Position numbers and translations under genes: made by a program. Of a DNA stretch of 64,000 nt, positions 22,458 through 33,849 are shown piece after piece. A model generated the notes under the pieces. That model saw only the letters and a program-made list of their open reading frames with translations. It ran no database searches and was not told where the DNA came from. Source of the stretch: Benincasa hispida (taxonomy: Eukaryota > Streptophyta > Magnoliopsida > Cucurbitales > Cucurbitaceae); contig NC_052355.1 of NCBI RefSeq assembly GCF_009727055.1, positions 8,114,990 through 8,178,989 of the forward strand. The letters run 5' to 3'. Within the stretch, counting starts at the first letter, position 1. The number at the start of each line of letters is the position of its first letter.

Positions 22458-25400
22458 TCCCCCCGCAAGCGAACGAGGAGCTACCGCGACTGTTAGCTTG
22501 GTCTTCATACTAAGAAAACGAGGACTTGGTAAAGCTTTTGTCATGATGTCAGCCAGTTGATCTTCGGAGGGAAGGAATCTGACTGAAAGTTGTTTGGAAG
22601 CAATCTTTTCTCTGAGAAAATGAAAATCAATCTCAAGATGTTTCGTCCGGTTGTGAAGCACATGATTGGCGGCCATGTATGTGGCGCTGAGGTTATCACA
22701 GAACAGTAGAGGGGTGGAGATGCGATTCATACCAATTTTAGTTAGGACTGATTGGATCCAGAGGACCTCAATGGCAGCATTAGACAGACCACGATATTCT
22801 GATTCAGCACTGGATCGAGAGACTACCTTTTGCTTGGAGGAGCTCCATGAGACAAGGTTGGAACCAAGAAAGACACAGAATCCACTTGTGTTTCGTCTGT
22901 CATCCGGGCAGCTGGCTCAATCGGCATCTGTATAGCAAGTTAAAGACAAAACAGAGGATTTGGTTAGAAGAATACTATGATTGACCATGCCTTTAAGGTA
23001 CCGAAGGAGGCGTTTTGCTGCTTGAAGGTGTGAAGTTGTTGGGACGTGCATGAACTGACAGAGCTTATTGACACTGAAATTGATGTCTGATCTGGTCAGC
23101 GTACAATATTGGAGGGCTCCGACTAAACTTCTGTATTCAGAGGGGTTGTCCAATATTTGTCCATCATTGAGGGACAAGGAGGTGCCAACGGCCATTGAAG
23201 AGTAAATGGGCTTGCAATCAGTGAGTTGTGCACAATTAAGTAGGCTGTAGATGTACTTAGACTGAGATAAATGTAAATGATCTGATGAGTGAGCTACCTG
23301 AATACCAAGGAAAAAGGATAGATCACCGAGATCTTTAAGTGCAAATTGAGTGTTTAAATAGGTAATGAAGTTTTGGATGGTTGCATAACTATTTCCAGTT
23401 ACAATAATGTCATCAACATAAATGAGCAAGATGATTAAAGTGTGTGAGTTGTAGAAAATGAACATGGACGTATCAGATTTCGCATTTCAGAAGCCCCATT
23501 GCATCAGACAAGTACTGCGCTTTGAAAACCATGCGCGAGGACTCTGTTTGAGACCATACAAAGCCTTGTGTAGAAGTAAGACATGATCGGGATGTTGGTC
23601 ACTTATGAAACCAAGTGGTTGCTTGATATATACTTCCTTAGATAAGTCACCTTTGAGGAAGACATTGTGTACATCAACTTGCCGAATGATCCAATTATGA
23701 GATAAAGCAATGGATAGCACAAGTTGAATGGTAGTAGGCTTGACCACTGGATTGAAAGTCTCAAAGTAATCGATGCCATAATCTTGGTTGAATCCTTGAG
23801 CAACCAAACGAGCCTTGAAGCGAGCAATCTCACTTGATGGAGTCTATTTGAGTCTGAACACCCACTTACTGGCAATTACCTTGCGATCCTAAGGCAGAGG
23901 TGTGAGACACCATGTATTATTTCGTATGAGGGCTTCATATTCCTCAAGCATTGCTTGCTTCCATCTTGGATGAAGAAGAGCTTTCTTGTATGATCTTGGT
24001 TCTGTTTTGTCCAAGACAGTGACCACGGATAACCAAGCCTTTGGTTTAAAAATGTCCATTTTTTATCGTGTAATCATGGGATGGTTATTGGTTGTGAGAA
24101 TGAGGGATTTTGGTAGGTCTGAAGTGGTGGGAAGGGTCAGGTGTGGGGAAGCAGAGGGAGTTGGGAAGGCAGAGTTGAGTGATGGTGAAGAAGAGGGAAT
24201 GATGGAAGTTGGTGGACTTGTTGAGGATACAGGTAATTGAGGGAGATGGGTAGTAGGTTGGCTGGATGGTGTAGGTTGGGAGGATGGAGATGGGATGGAA
24301 GAAGGTAGAGGGGGGAATCATGGTGATGAACAATGTTGCTTTGAGAATTGGCAGCGGCCTTATGTATGGAGGAAGGGCTGAGGGGACTAATGGGACTAGG
24401 AATGGAAATGACAGGATAAGAAGAAGGTGGAGAAGAAGTGATTGGTTGATAGTTATCTAGGAAAGGAAAGGCAGTTTCATTAAATACTACATGCCTAGAA
24501 ACATAAATGCGACCTGTTGTGCGAAGAAGACAGAGATATCCTTTGTGCAAAGAGGTATAGCCTAAAAAGATGCATTCATGAGTCCCGTATTAAAGTTTAT
24601 GGTCATTAAACGGCCGAAGAAAGGGAAAACAGGTGCAGCCAAACACTTTAAGAAGCTGATAATCAGGAGATTTATAGTATAAGGTTTCATAGGGGGATTT
24701 GTTTGCAAGGAGAGGTGTGGGTAGCTGATTGATAAAGTAAGTGGCTGTGTGGAAGGCGAAAGGCCAGAAGGTTTGTGGAACAGAGGAATGGGCAAGCATG
24801 GCTAAACCGACTTCAACGACATGTCTGTTCTTTCGTTCGACAGTGTCGTTTTGTTGAGGTGTATAGGAACAAGATAGACGATGGATTATGTCAAGTTTGT
24901 CTAGAATAGGTGAGAGAGCTTTGAACTCTCTTCCTCTATCAGTTTGGATTGATTTAATAGTGGTGGAAAACTAATTTGATACCATTGTTTGAAACTTGAG
25001 GAAATGGGGAGAACTTCGAATTTCACTTTTATGGTATACATCTAAGTAAAATGCGAGAAAGCATCGATAAACCTAAAAAGTATTTGTCTCCATTTACTAA
25101 ATTGATAGGGGAAGGACCCCATACATCGACATAAACAATATCAAAGGGAAAGGTTGGACGAGAATTTGAAGACTGAAAAGGAAAACGATGGATCTTTGCC
25201 ATTTGACAGTGCATGCAGACTGATACATTTGTATTATTTTTGTACTTCAGTTTTCATTTTGAGAAAATAGATTGAACTACTGGAAGGGAGGGATGTCCTA
25301 AGTAACGATGCCATAAGGAAAAATCTTTGAGAGCTGAGATGAAGGCAGTTGGATGAGAGGAGGAAGTGGATAAGCGTGGAGTAAGTGGAGTGACAGAAAG

Positions 25401-27070
25401 CTTGTATAGGCCACGATCAAGTTTGCCCCGAAGGAGTGGACTCTTGGTTTGAAGATCCTTCACAACAAAGGAGTCATGGAAAAACTCAACATAAGCGTGA
25501 TTATCATAACATAAACGAACGATGCTAATTAGATTCCGAGAGATTGAAGGTGTGTGAAGGACAGAGTGAAGATGAATTGAAGTATTAGATATAAAGGATT
25601 GAAAAGACGAAGAACTAGTGTGAAAGATGGGAAGAGACATACCATTTCCTATGACAACTTGTTCACCACCATAATATGGAGTAGGTTGTTGGATGTTGGG
25701 TAGGTCAGGTGTCATGTGATGCGTAGCTCCGGAGTTCATATACCAGCCTTCATCTGGATGATTTGATTTTGGAGTAGGCGAAGCAATGACATAGGATAAA
25801 GGTTGATTTGGGGTTGGTGTGGTTTGAGCAAAATGAGCTTAGGGAGGGTGAATGGTTTTGTATTTGGGGTTATCAATATTGTAGCAGGATAGGGCTATAT
25901 GGCCAACTTTATTGCAAATTTGACATTATGGCCGATTGGAGGAGTGTGATGGTTGATGGGGGAGGGGGAGGGGTGGTCGTTGAGCTCGGGTAGGGGATCT
26001 TTGAAATGTATGATCAGTAGCATTCATACCAGAGAAAGGAAGGTTGGGAAGAATACCTGGAAGAGATGGAGGAGGTCTGATGGGTGATCTGGTAGTGTGT
26101 GGCCAGTGAGGACGTCAATGTTTTAGAGAGAGATAGGCAACATTGGCTTGGATTTGTTGAAGTTGATCCATGGCAGATTGTGTTTCCAGTCGAGAGTCAT
26201 ATGCAATGAGCAAAATGCGGACATCAGCGATGGAGGGGCGATCAGTTCTGTTCTGAATGGAAGTCACAAAGGGGTTGTACTCATTACTGAGACCTTCGAG
26301 AATGTATGCAAGATGATCACGGTAAGACAGAGCTTCCTCAATAGCAGCAAACTTATCCACAATGTCTTTAATCTTAGTGAGGTACTGAGACTGATGCCAT
26401 CCTTTCTTATCTTTCGAAGTTGAGAGTGCAGTCCCAAAATCCGAGCTGTTGAAGATGATTCATAAACCGTTCGAAGCACTTCTCAAATCTCTAATGCTGA
26501 TTCGTACCCGACTATTTCACCCATTTTATCTTCGTTGAGAGAAGAGTAAAAACAGCTCATAATAGTATGATTACACTTCTGCCAATAAGAGAAATGAGGA
26601 TTGAATTGAGTCTGCTAAGGATCGAGGTATTTTGGTGGGTGGGGATAGGTTCCATCAATGAAACTTTCAAGGCCATAGCCCATGATTAGGTTGAGAAGCT
26701 GATATTTCCATAAAAGATAGTTTGAATCATTTAGCTTGATAGTAAGAGATTGAGACATATGAGGGAAGTTTGCTACGGGAGATTGCGGGGATGGGAGTTT
26801 GGAAAAAGGGTTGATCGGTACCTGATTTTGAAAGGAATGATGGGTGGAAAAACCAGCATACTGAGGGTGAAGGGGCGGTGGTGGAGGGCCATATTGAGGA
26901 GGGTAAAATGGGTTTCAAGTAGGGGGAGGGACACGTTGATTAGCAGGTGGGGTAAACGACGGAGATGATATAGAAATGTTGGTTGGAGGTGGAACAGTTG
27001 AATTAATACCTGGGTTTGATGTCACTGGTAGAGTGGAATTTTCTTCAGATGTTCCCGAGCTCGACCCCAT
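22455..27070 (-). pseudogene. Element 2 gag-pol polyprotein, degraded copia
   Basis: Minus strand. Gag ATG at 27068-27070 (protein starts MGSSSGTSEE), then a UBN2-type gag (about 26115-26500), protease, pre-integrase with WHRYLGHPS-like zinc motif (25254-25740), integrase (24560-25215), RT (22917-23880) and RNase H, ending TGA 22455-22457. The RT active site is intact (IYVDDIIVTGN). Protease reads MNSGATHH, so the catalytic Asp is Asn. RNase H CYTDADW has its Trp changed to a stop at about 22917. The integrase is frameshifted near 25070. Dead, but structurally one of the best-preserved elements here. Confidence 0.88.
22458..22469 (-). promoter_or_regulatory. Polypurine tract of element 2, inside coding sequence
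   Basis: Minus strand GCGGGGGGA followed immediately by TGATAAAAG, the LTR start. The tract lies within the last codons of pol, and the pol stop TGA is the first three bases of the LTR. Confidence 0.7.
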
Positions 27071-27093
27071 GGAAAAGAACGTGATTCTTTAAA

Positions 27094-27105
27094 TCTCTGA
27101 TACCA
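27094..27105 (-). promoter_or_regulatory. Primer-binding site of element 2
   Basis: Minus strand TGGTATCAGAGA, directly against the 5' LTR end (TTTACA at 27106-27111). Matches the initiator tRNA-Met site with the last base changed. Confidence 0.85.
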
Positions 27106-27531
27106 TGTAAACAATAGAGAGACGAAGGCTAAACAATCATTGCCGAGAGAGTAAACGACAGAGGCAGGAGTCTACACGACATAGATGAGAGTGTAGATGA
27201 TAGAGGCAGAAGACTACACGATAGAGTCGAGAGTGTAAACGATAGAGGCAGGAGATTACACGATAAAGTTGAGAGAGTAAACGATAGAAGAAAAGAAAGA
27301 AATTTACTAAACAATCGGCCTTCTGCGATGAATAGTGCCCATCGTGTAGTAGCTATTTATTAACGTATATATTGCCATATGGCATAATAACACTGGTTTA
27401 ATATAACAACCATGATAGAGAAAAGAGAAAATAACAACCAAAATAGTGGAAAATGAATTACTGAAGGAAGGCAGAGGAAAACGAAGGAAAAAGTTTGTTG
27501 TAATCAACAGACATGAGCGACTCTTTTATCA
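27106..27531 (-). repeat. 5' LTR of element 2
   Basis: 426 bp with the same CTACACGATAGAG / GTAAACGATAGAG unit array at 27120-27300 and the same non-repeated part, including CCCATCGTGTAGTAGC. The frames predicted inside (Ser/Leu-rich repeats) are by-products of the array. Confidence 0.8.
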
Positions 27532-28690
27532 ACTACCAACAAACAAGAAATTCTATCCTATTTTGAAGTTGTTGCAACACAAGGAAATCATTACTAAAAT
27601 ATATTGAGAAATATAAAATCAAAGACATGCAAACATCCTCTTTTTCTTCTTTTAATTTAACTTCTTCAAAATTCTTTTTTTGTTTCAATATTTTTTTTGC
27701 CTTCACTTAGAATAAAAAAATTGTTTCACAACACATTGTGGAAAACTAAGTAAAGATGAGTTGAACCACATTATTACCTTCTCATTTTTCCTTGCCATCC
27801 TCTCCTTATTTCATTTATTTTAGAGCAACATCACTTTTTTAAAGGAGTCCAAAACTTTGGAAAGAGGGGTATCGATGTGAGTGATAATTGGGACATGTTA
27901 TCTATCTTGATTCATTTTAATGATATATTAATTAACAAAAAATAAAATAAAATATATGTAAACCTTAATCTCAATCAAGATCCATCCATCAACAATAAGA
28001 TCCTCAAGCTTTATATATCGCATAGACATCTAAAGAAAGCTCTAACTTGTTGTAAACCAAATAAGACAATACATAGAACTAAGAATTTAAAACATGTTAA
28101 TATCATAATCTTTTAAAATAATATTTAAATTTGAACTACACAATAATAAAAAAAATATATTTGTAAACAAATAAGATCACAAAGCAAAATCAATATGTAA
28201 AATTAGGGTATAATAACATTTGAAGTAAAAAACTCATATATGCAAAAACATGTCAATCTCTATCTATATATTTGATGCTATAACTTTGAAATTCGATACT
28301 TAGGACAGATTGAAAAGAGATTAGCACATTGATAGAGAAGAGAGATCAGAGACCGCAAAATGTTGTAAATAGAACAAAATTCTAATGACAAAATAAAATT
28401 TTTTAATCTAAAGATAAAATGTATAGCAATTTAGAAGTAAAAAAGGAAAAGAAAAGAAAAACAATTTTACCCATCTCTACCTCAAAGTACTTCATTATAC
28501 AGGTAGATGGAAATCTTGCTGATCTTCTTCTTCATTGTAAAGGTCTTCTCTATCTCTAACTCAAAAATGAATTTAATTTTTCTTTGATATTTAAGAAATA
28601 CACAATCTACACAAAAAAAGAAGAGTAAATAAACCATTACCAAAGAAAAGTAAATGTATTTAATTTGGATTTAATTTCTTAAATTAACTT
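27532..28690. other. AT-rich intergenic, nothing recognised
   Basis: About 1.16 kb of AT-rich sequence. No ORF of note, no terminal repeats, no RNA gene that I can see. Confidence 0.6.
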
Positions 28691-29036
28691 AAAATTTGAA
28701 ATAAATCCAAATCCTCCTTAATTTAAATTAAAATCTCCCAATATTCATCGAAACCAAATAGAATTTCAAATGCTAATTTTCTACTGAACTTAATTGGTGG
28801 TGTGTTCGACATTTACTTAGTTTGGTCGTCTTTGCCTATAAATAGGAGATGTGACCCCATATGTGAAGTAAGCAAAGAGAGGAAGAAAGAAAAGCTAGAG
28901 AGCTAGTAAAAAAGAAATTGAGCGAGTATCTTGAGAGTGAGAGTAATCTTTAAGGGTCATCCTTGTACATTTTAAATAAAAGTTTCTTTCTTCAAAAGAG
29001 ATTGTTTCTCTTCCTTTTGTGCCAATTTCTTCAACA
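28691..29036 (+). mobile_element. 5' LTR (3' portion) of copia element D
   Basis: The last ~200 bp (28837-29036) matches 43690-43885 closely: CCTATAAATAGGAGATGT, AAAAGTTTCTTTCTTC, CCTTTTGTG, then an end in TTCTTCAACA. TATA box at 28837-28844. The left part and the LTR start could not be located, so the copy is probably truncated or diverged. Confidence 0.6.
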
Positions 29037-29056
29037 GGTGATATCAGTGTCAAGCT
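29037..29056 (+). promoter_or_regulatory. Degraded primer-binding site of element D
   Basis: GGTGATATCAGTGTC follows the LTR end directly. It resembles TGGTATCAGAGC with substitutions and lies where the initiator tRNA-Met site should be. Confidence 0.5.
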
Positions 29057-29162
29057 AGCATAGCTTGCTACGGTGGAGCTTTTGAAGGTAAAGTACAATT
29101 TGGCAATGTGAAGCTTATTGTCTGGGACATAACTACTCATAGAGTGCATTCATCACTACAAG

Positions 29163-31040
29163 ATGATTGATGACCTTCAAGTTGTTGGAGGAATCAAGAA
29201 GCTCAACACTCAGAACTACATGCATGAACATGAAGTGGTATCTTCAAGGCCAAAACTTTTGGGATGTTGTTGGAGGCACAAAAGTCAGTCCTCTTGAGGA
29301 TGCTGCCACTTTGATGAAATGGAATATCAAGGAAAGTAAGGCCACATTTGCAATTAAAACTACAGTTGATAAATAAATGTTGGAGCACATTAGTACAACA
29401 GAGATACCAAAGAGAGCATGGAATACGTTTGCCTCATTTTTCTCAAAGAAAAATGATGCAAGATTGTAGTTTCTAGAGAATAAGCACTTGTTAGTTACTC
29501 AAAGGGAGATGACTATCAACTAGTACTTCACCAAAGTAAGAACTTTATGTTGTGAAATCTCTAAATTAGATCCTACTTCTACTATTTCAGAATCAAGGAC
29601 AAGGAGAATTATTATTCATGGACTTAAACCTGAATATAGAAGCTTTATTGTTGCTATTCAAGATTGGGCAGTCCAATCTTTTCTGATTGACCTAGAAAAT
29701 ATGCTTGCTAGTATAGAAGCATTGGCTAAGAAAACGTCGGAGGTCACAATAAAAAGCAATAATGAAGAAACACTCTTTATTGGCCAAAGAAAAGGTCAAT
29801 CAAAATATCAAAAGAAAGTAAAATGAAAATGAGGTGAAGAAACTCCAAAACGCTCTTAAGTAGCGAGAGCTAGTAAAACTAATCAAAATCACAATTATAG
29901 AGAAAATGGTGAATGTTATATCTGTGGAAACAAAGATCATTATGTCAGAGAATATCGTCGAGAGGAAAAAACAGCAAAAAGCAACGCAGTCACCTTCCAT
30001 GCTGAAAGCATTAGTGAAGAAGGATAGGATGGAGAGACATGCTTTGCAACAACAGATCCCAACCCTTAGTCTACACTAAATGTGGTGGAGAATGAAGTGT
30101 TGGCTCTCTATGCAGAAGAGGTAAATTATTAAAATGAGTGGATTATTCATTCAGGTTGATCTAACATCATGACAGAAGATAAGAAGAAGCTGCAAAACAC
30201 ATCAGAGTACAAAGGAAGCCGAGTTGTTGTAATTGCAAACAACTCAAAGTTGCCAATAGTCCACGTTGGCAAAATAATGATCATGTCTTGTTCCAATTCC
30301 AATCAAGCAGAGCTGGAGAGCGTATTTATGTGCCTAGAATGAAGAAGAATTTGATGTCATTATCTCAATTGATATCAACAGATAACTTCATCGTGTTTAG
30401 ACCTGACGGTGTCAAGGTATATCGAGTTTTGGAAATCAATAGTATGCTATTGATGGAAGAACAAGTAATGAACTCTGTCTATGTCATGTTAGTAGAAAGC
30501 ATCTACGTGAATGGTCAAGGCACCTAAGAACAAAGTGCATTGATTTTGTTAGTGAACAATTCTATAAATCAAGAAATATTACATTTTATGAAGCATCATC
30601 ATGGTAGGCACCCGAATCATAAAAGACACCTAAGGATGAGAGGTCTTTCAAAGAAGGATCAAAAGAAGCGATAAGCCAAGTGCAACAAGCTCTAATAGAA
30701 AGATAAGAAGAAACAATGAAGGCGAAGAAGACCAATTAAGGACACAAAGTCATTGGAAAAGTGGAGTACACAATCAAGAGCCACAATTACGGAGATCAAC
30801 CAGACAAAGAAAACAAAATTCCAGGTATGTGAATGCGTCATTAACAACATTTGAAAAGTTAGCAACATGCGAAGAAGTGTAAGAACATGACCAATGGAGA
30901 AAGGCCATGGAAGAAAAGGTGGATACACTGAGTAGACATCAAAGTTGGGACATAGTGCTGGAAGGCTAAGAGCATCCAAGCATGCAAGAGTTCCAACAAA
31001 AACTTGAGAGGATGGAGAGCTAGAATAATTACCGTTAAGG
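29163..31040 (+). pseudogene. Element D gag-pol remnant, internally deleted
   Basis: ATG at 29163 opens a copia gag (MIDDLQVVGGIKKLN), with later pieces such as WNTFASFFSKKNDA-like sequence and IIHGLKPEYRSF in shifting frames. The zinc knuckle CYICGNKDHYVREY (about 29911-29952) has its last Cys replaced by Tyr. The protease motif near 30140 reads WIIHSG-stop, where W-I-x-D-S-G-C is usual, so the catalytic Asp is His. A pre-integrase part (30288-30527) follows. From about 30770 a segment with the pre-RT signature (QWRKAMEEKVDTLSRHQSWDIV) appears. Most of integrase, RT and RNase H are missing. Confidence 0.8.
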
Positions 31041-31278
31041 TGGAGTGTTGAAGTAAAAGCAACACTAACTATTCTAAAAGGTTCTTAAAGTATCAATCAT
31101 ATGACATAAATATGTAAATTAGACTTTTCTAGAATTATGCTAAAGTATGTAAATTAAATTATCAAATAAAAGATCTAGAAATATCCTAGGCTTTTCTTTC
31201 GGCTCAAAGGAATTCGAGAATTCCTTTAGATAAGGATAACCCAAGCAATTTAAACTTATAGAATTCAAAAAGAACTTA
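31037..31278 (+). mobile_element. Element D polypurine tract and 3' LTR, left part
   Basis: AAGGTGGAG (31037-31045) is the polypurine tract. The LTR starts TGTTGAAGTAAAAGC at 31046 and runs to 31278, where a DNA transposon interrupts it after the target TTA (31276-31278). It resumes at 43650. Confidence 0.6.
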
Positions 31279-31506
31279 GAGGCTGTTTAGGGTGCTAAGT
31301 TGAGATAAGATGTCTGGAGTTCATACATCTGTGGAATTCATATATCTATGAAGTTCATATATATGTAAAGTTCATATGTTTGTGTTTCGGGTACAGAGTT
31401 ATTTGGTCTAAGTTTATATGTTTGTGTTTGGGTGCAGAGTTGAGTTCATATGTCGGGGGTATCTGATGCAGTTTTATGCACTCTAAATAATCTGCTTTTA
31501 TGATTA
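31279..31506. mobile_element. PIF/Harbinger-like element, left part
   Basis: Begins GAGGCTGTTTAGGGTG..AAGTTGAG at 31279. The opposite end, read inverted from 43649, begins GAGGTATTTGTCTCACC..GAGTTGAG. Both ends are flanked by TTA (31276-31278 and 43650-43652), matching the three-base TWA target of PIF/Harbinger elements. A related but separate copy lies at 46107-47155 (shared TGTTTG, GCAGAGTTGAG and GGTATCTGATGCA phrases). No transposase remains, so it is a MITE-like, non-autonomous element. Confidence 0.6.
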
Positions 31507-31664
31507 TGTTGGGATTGGTATCTTAATTCTCCCGGAGTCTCGTAGTTTGTAAATAGTCTGTGCACATTGTTATTAATAAAATAAGAGTTATTTTATTTGC
31601 ATTTACTCATATTCAATAAACTAAGATCCATGGTTATTTCAAGTAAACTTAAGCATGTATATGA
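31507..31664 (+). mobile_element. Copia LTR (family A), plus orientation, left part
   Basis: Begins TGTTGGGATTGGTATC, the same start as element 1's LTR read on its sense strand. It is interrupted at 31664 by element 3 and resumes at 42424-42830, where it stops short. No matching internal region, so it is an isolated, truncated LTR. Confidence 0.7.
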
Positions 31665-33776
31665 TGAAGGAACTCTTATCAAACAGAATCTATGAGCAGA
31701 AGCAAGATCGTTCAAAATTCATTGTGGTGGATTTCAAGCATTCACAAACATATAAACAGGTTATGCATTTTCTAACAAATTACAACATGCTTTCAAAATA
31801 AATAAAAAGGAACGAGAGACATACCTTTTGAAGAACTTTTCTTCTAACCTTCTCTCGCTCTCGTGGAAATTGGACCAGCACCTATCGTTGTTGCTTATAA
31901 CACCAATCCAATCGTCTACAAAAATCTCTCGTTGTCGCTTAGCACACGAACAGTATTTTCCACAAACAAATAGCCTCTCGAACACCACCACTCAATGACC
32001 TTGATATTTGCGGAGTGAGAATCCAGAAGGTGTAGGCTCTATTGGATTTGGTAGAGGGAAGGAGGAAACCACGATCGTATTGAACGTCCAAGCAAGTGGG
32101 AGAAGGAAAGTGTCTATCATATAAACTTGTGCTTGATCATTTAGTAAAGGTACATGGTCATTTAGAAATTAGGTTTGATCGTTTAGAGAAGCTCGCTTAG
32201 GGACGCGATTGCTTAGTAAAAGCTATACAATCGTTTAGACAAATGCGTGTGTACACGATCATTTAGACAAACACTTTGAGCTATCGTGTAGTCTCTCGTG
32301 AGCTAAACGATAGGTAGTGTACTCTTATGAAGCGATGCAATGATTCTTTTCCAAAATGAAAACATTTTTCATTTTATCCTTTAGTTATGACAACTGAATA
32401 CAACCTCCCACTATCACACACGGTTAAGGAGAAACAACAACCAATTATCTTATAATTGTTTTAATTATAAATAAATATAATAACTAACTTATCGTATTAT
32501 ATTTATAACCTATAGTTTGAAACCATAGTCTTCTTCTCCTTTTCTTGATATAAATCATATTATATCATTTTCCTCTAATTAATATATCTCATACATCATG
32601 TTAATTTTATCATATATAACTGAACAAGTTTAATGATATCATATAAAATCAAACTCCCTCTTGTCAATTTTAACACTTTAAACTGACCCAAAAACTGATT
32701 CTCAACTTGAATCCATCGAGCTACCAAGGGGACCTTATGGACCTGTAGCTTGAAGCTCCAACGGTACATGAATAGTTGACTAAACTTTTTAGTCATGAGA
32801 TCCACCATCCGTTAACTGCTGGGCACTCCACTAAAGACCGACAGCTGCACTCTTCTCATCACAGATATATTTCTGTGTCCATCAGATATAACCAGTTAAC
32901 AGTGCGATAACCCTTCGCAGATGCTCGTAAGTACAGCTAGGTCAATTTACCATTTTGCCCCTGTAGTTACATCAAACTTCTTAAGTACCACTGATCCCTC
33001 TAATGAACAATACATCATAGTCCTACTATTAGTGGACACATATCAAACCATGAGAAGGTGTGTGGCGCCAAATCGTTCAAGCCCCAGAATCAGCACTTAA
33101 GAAATAATCTATCTACTTACCCCTACATCGGGGAAGAAGTTAATTCCATCTTGTGTAGCTGAGTTTTCAACACTCCAATTAGACGAATCCCGAAAGTGGT
33201 AGGTTTGAGTCGGTGATCTGGCCACTCGCATCCATGTAAAGCAAAGAACCGCCTTCAAAGGCAAGAGTTCCAAACTCACTTAGGATTAAGGTCATGTTAC
33301 CCACGGTCATTCTAGTAAAGTGAAGTCTCTGTCATAAACGATGTTATATAACAAAACTATACAATTCGTGGTCCGGTCTTATACAAAATCCTTTGTATAG
33401 AACACCCTCGCTCGTATGTCTCTATATGAATGATCAGGACAAGACCATCTGTACCACATCTCAACACTTGTAACTATCTACAAAATGAGCTGCATTCGTA
33501 GTGTCACAAGGATAATGTTTCCCTCCTATATCCATATACTACAGACCATTTTGGTTATCACTTAAGACATGATCCACCTGTATGTCTCCACATACATATT
33601 TAAGTTACAACAACAACCAAGAATCTTAGTTTATTGGTTTGTGGTAAAGCAAATAAAACATCTTATATTTCAACAGTGAAGAAAATATATTATATTATTA
33701 CATCACAAGCGTTTGTTCAATACATGTGTTTACAAACTACAGGACCCAACGAGAGTTTAGGGTATCAATCCCAACA
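31665..33776 (-). repeat. 3' LTR of element 3
   Basis: 2112 bp, plus-strand edges TGAAGGAACTC and ATCCCAACA. A minus-strand TATA-like TTTATATGA lies at about 32117-32126, inside a cluster of CGATCATTTAG and ATCGTTTAG motifs (32070-32320). The polypurine tract AAGTGGGAGATTG follows at 33777-33790. Confidence 0.85.
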
Positions 33777-33849
33777 ATCTCCCACTTGTCCTAAAGCGAG
33801 TGGGGTGTACATAATAACAAGTACAAAATAATGAACTAGGGCACTAAGG

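Larger units (their letters stand above)
22058..27531 (-). mobile_element. Ty1/copia element 2, complete structure, defective
   Basis: A 5.47-kb element with short LTRs: 3' LTR 22058-22457 (400 bp), 5' LTR 27106-27531 (426 bp). Primer site 27094-27105 abuts the 5' LTR, and the polypurine tract abuts the 3' LTR. LTR edges on the plus strand are TGTAAAC and TTTATCA. Flanking 5-mers are ACTGT and ACTAC (three of five match; the others are transitions). A different family from elements 1 and 3, with shorter LTRs and different gag and pol wording. Confidence 0.85.

Noticed and set aside
22917..23465. 182-codon open frame as an intact protein
   Set aside because: It is the RT/RNase H part of dead copia element 2, opening after a stop and ending at a Trp-to-stop change; not a separate gene.
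24085..24550. Pro/Ser/His-rich frames (82, 84 and 137 codons) on both strands
   Set aside because: The minus 137-codon frame is the integrase C-terminal and linker of element 2; the others are overlapping shadows.
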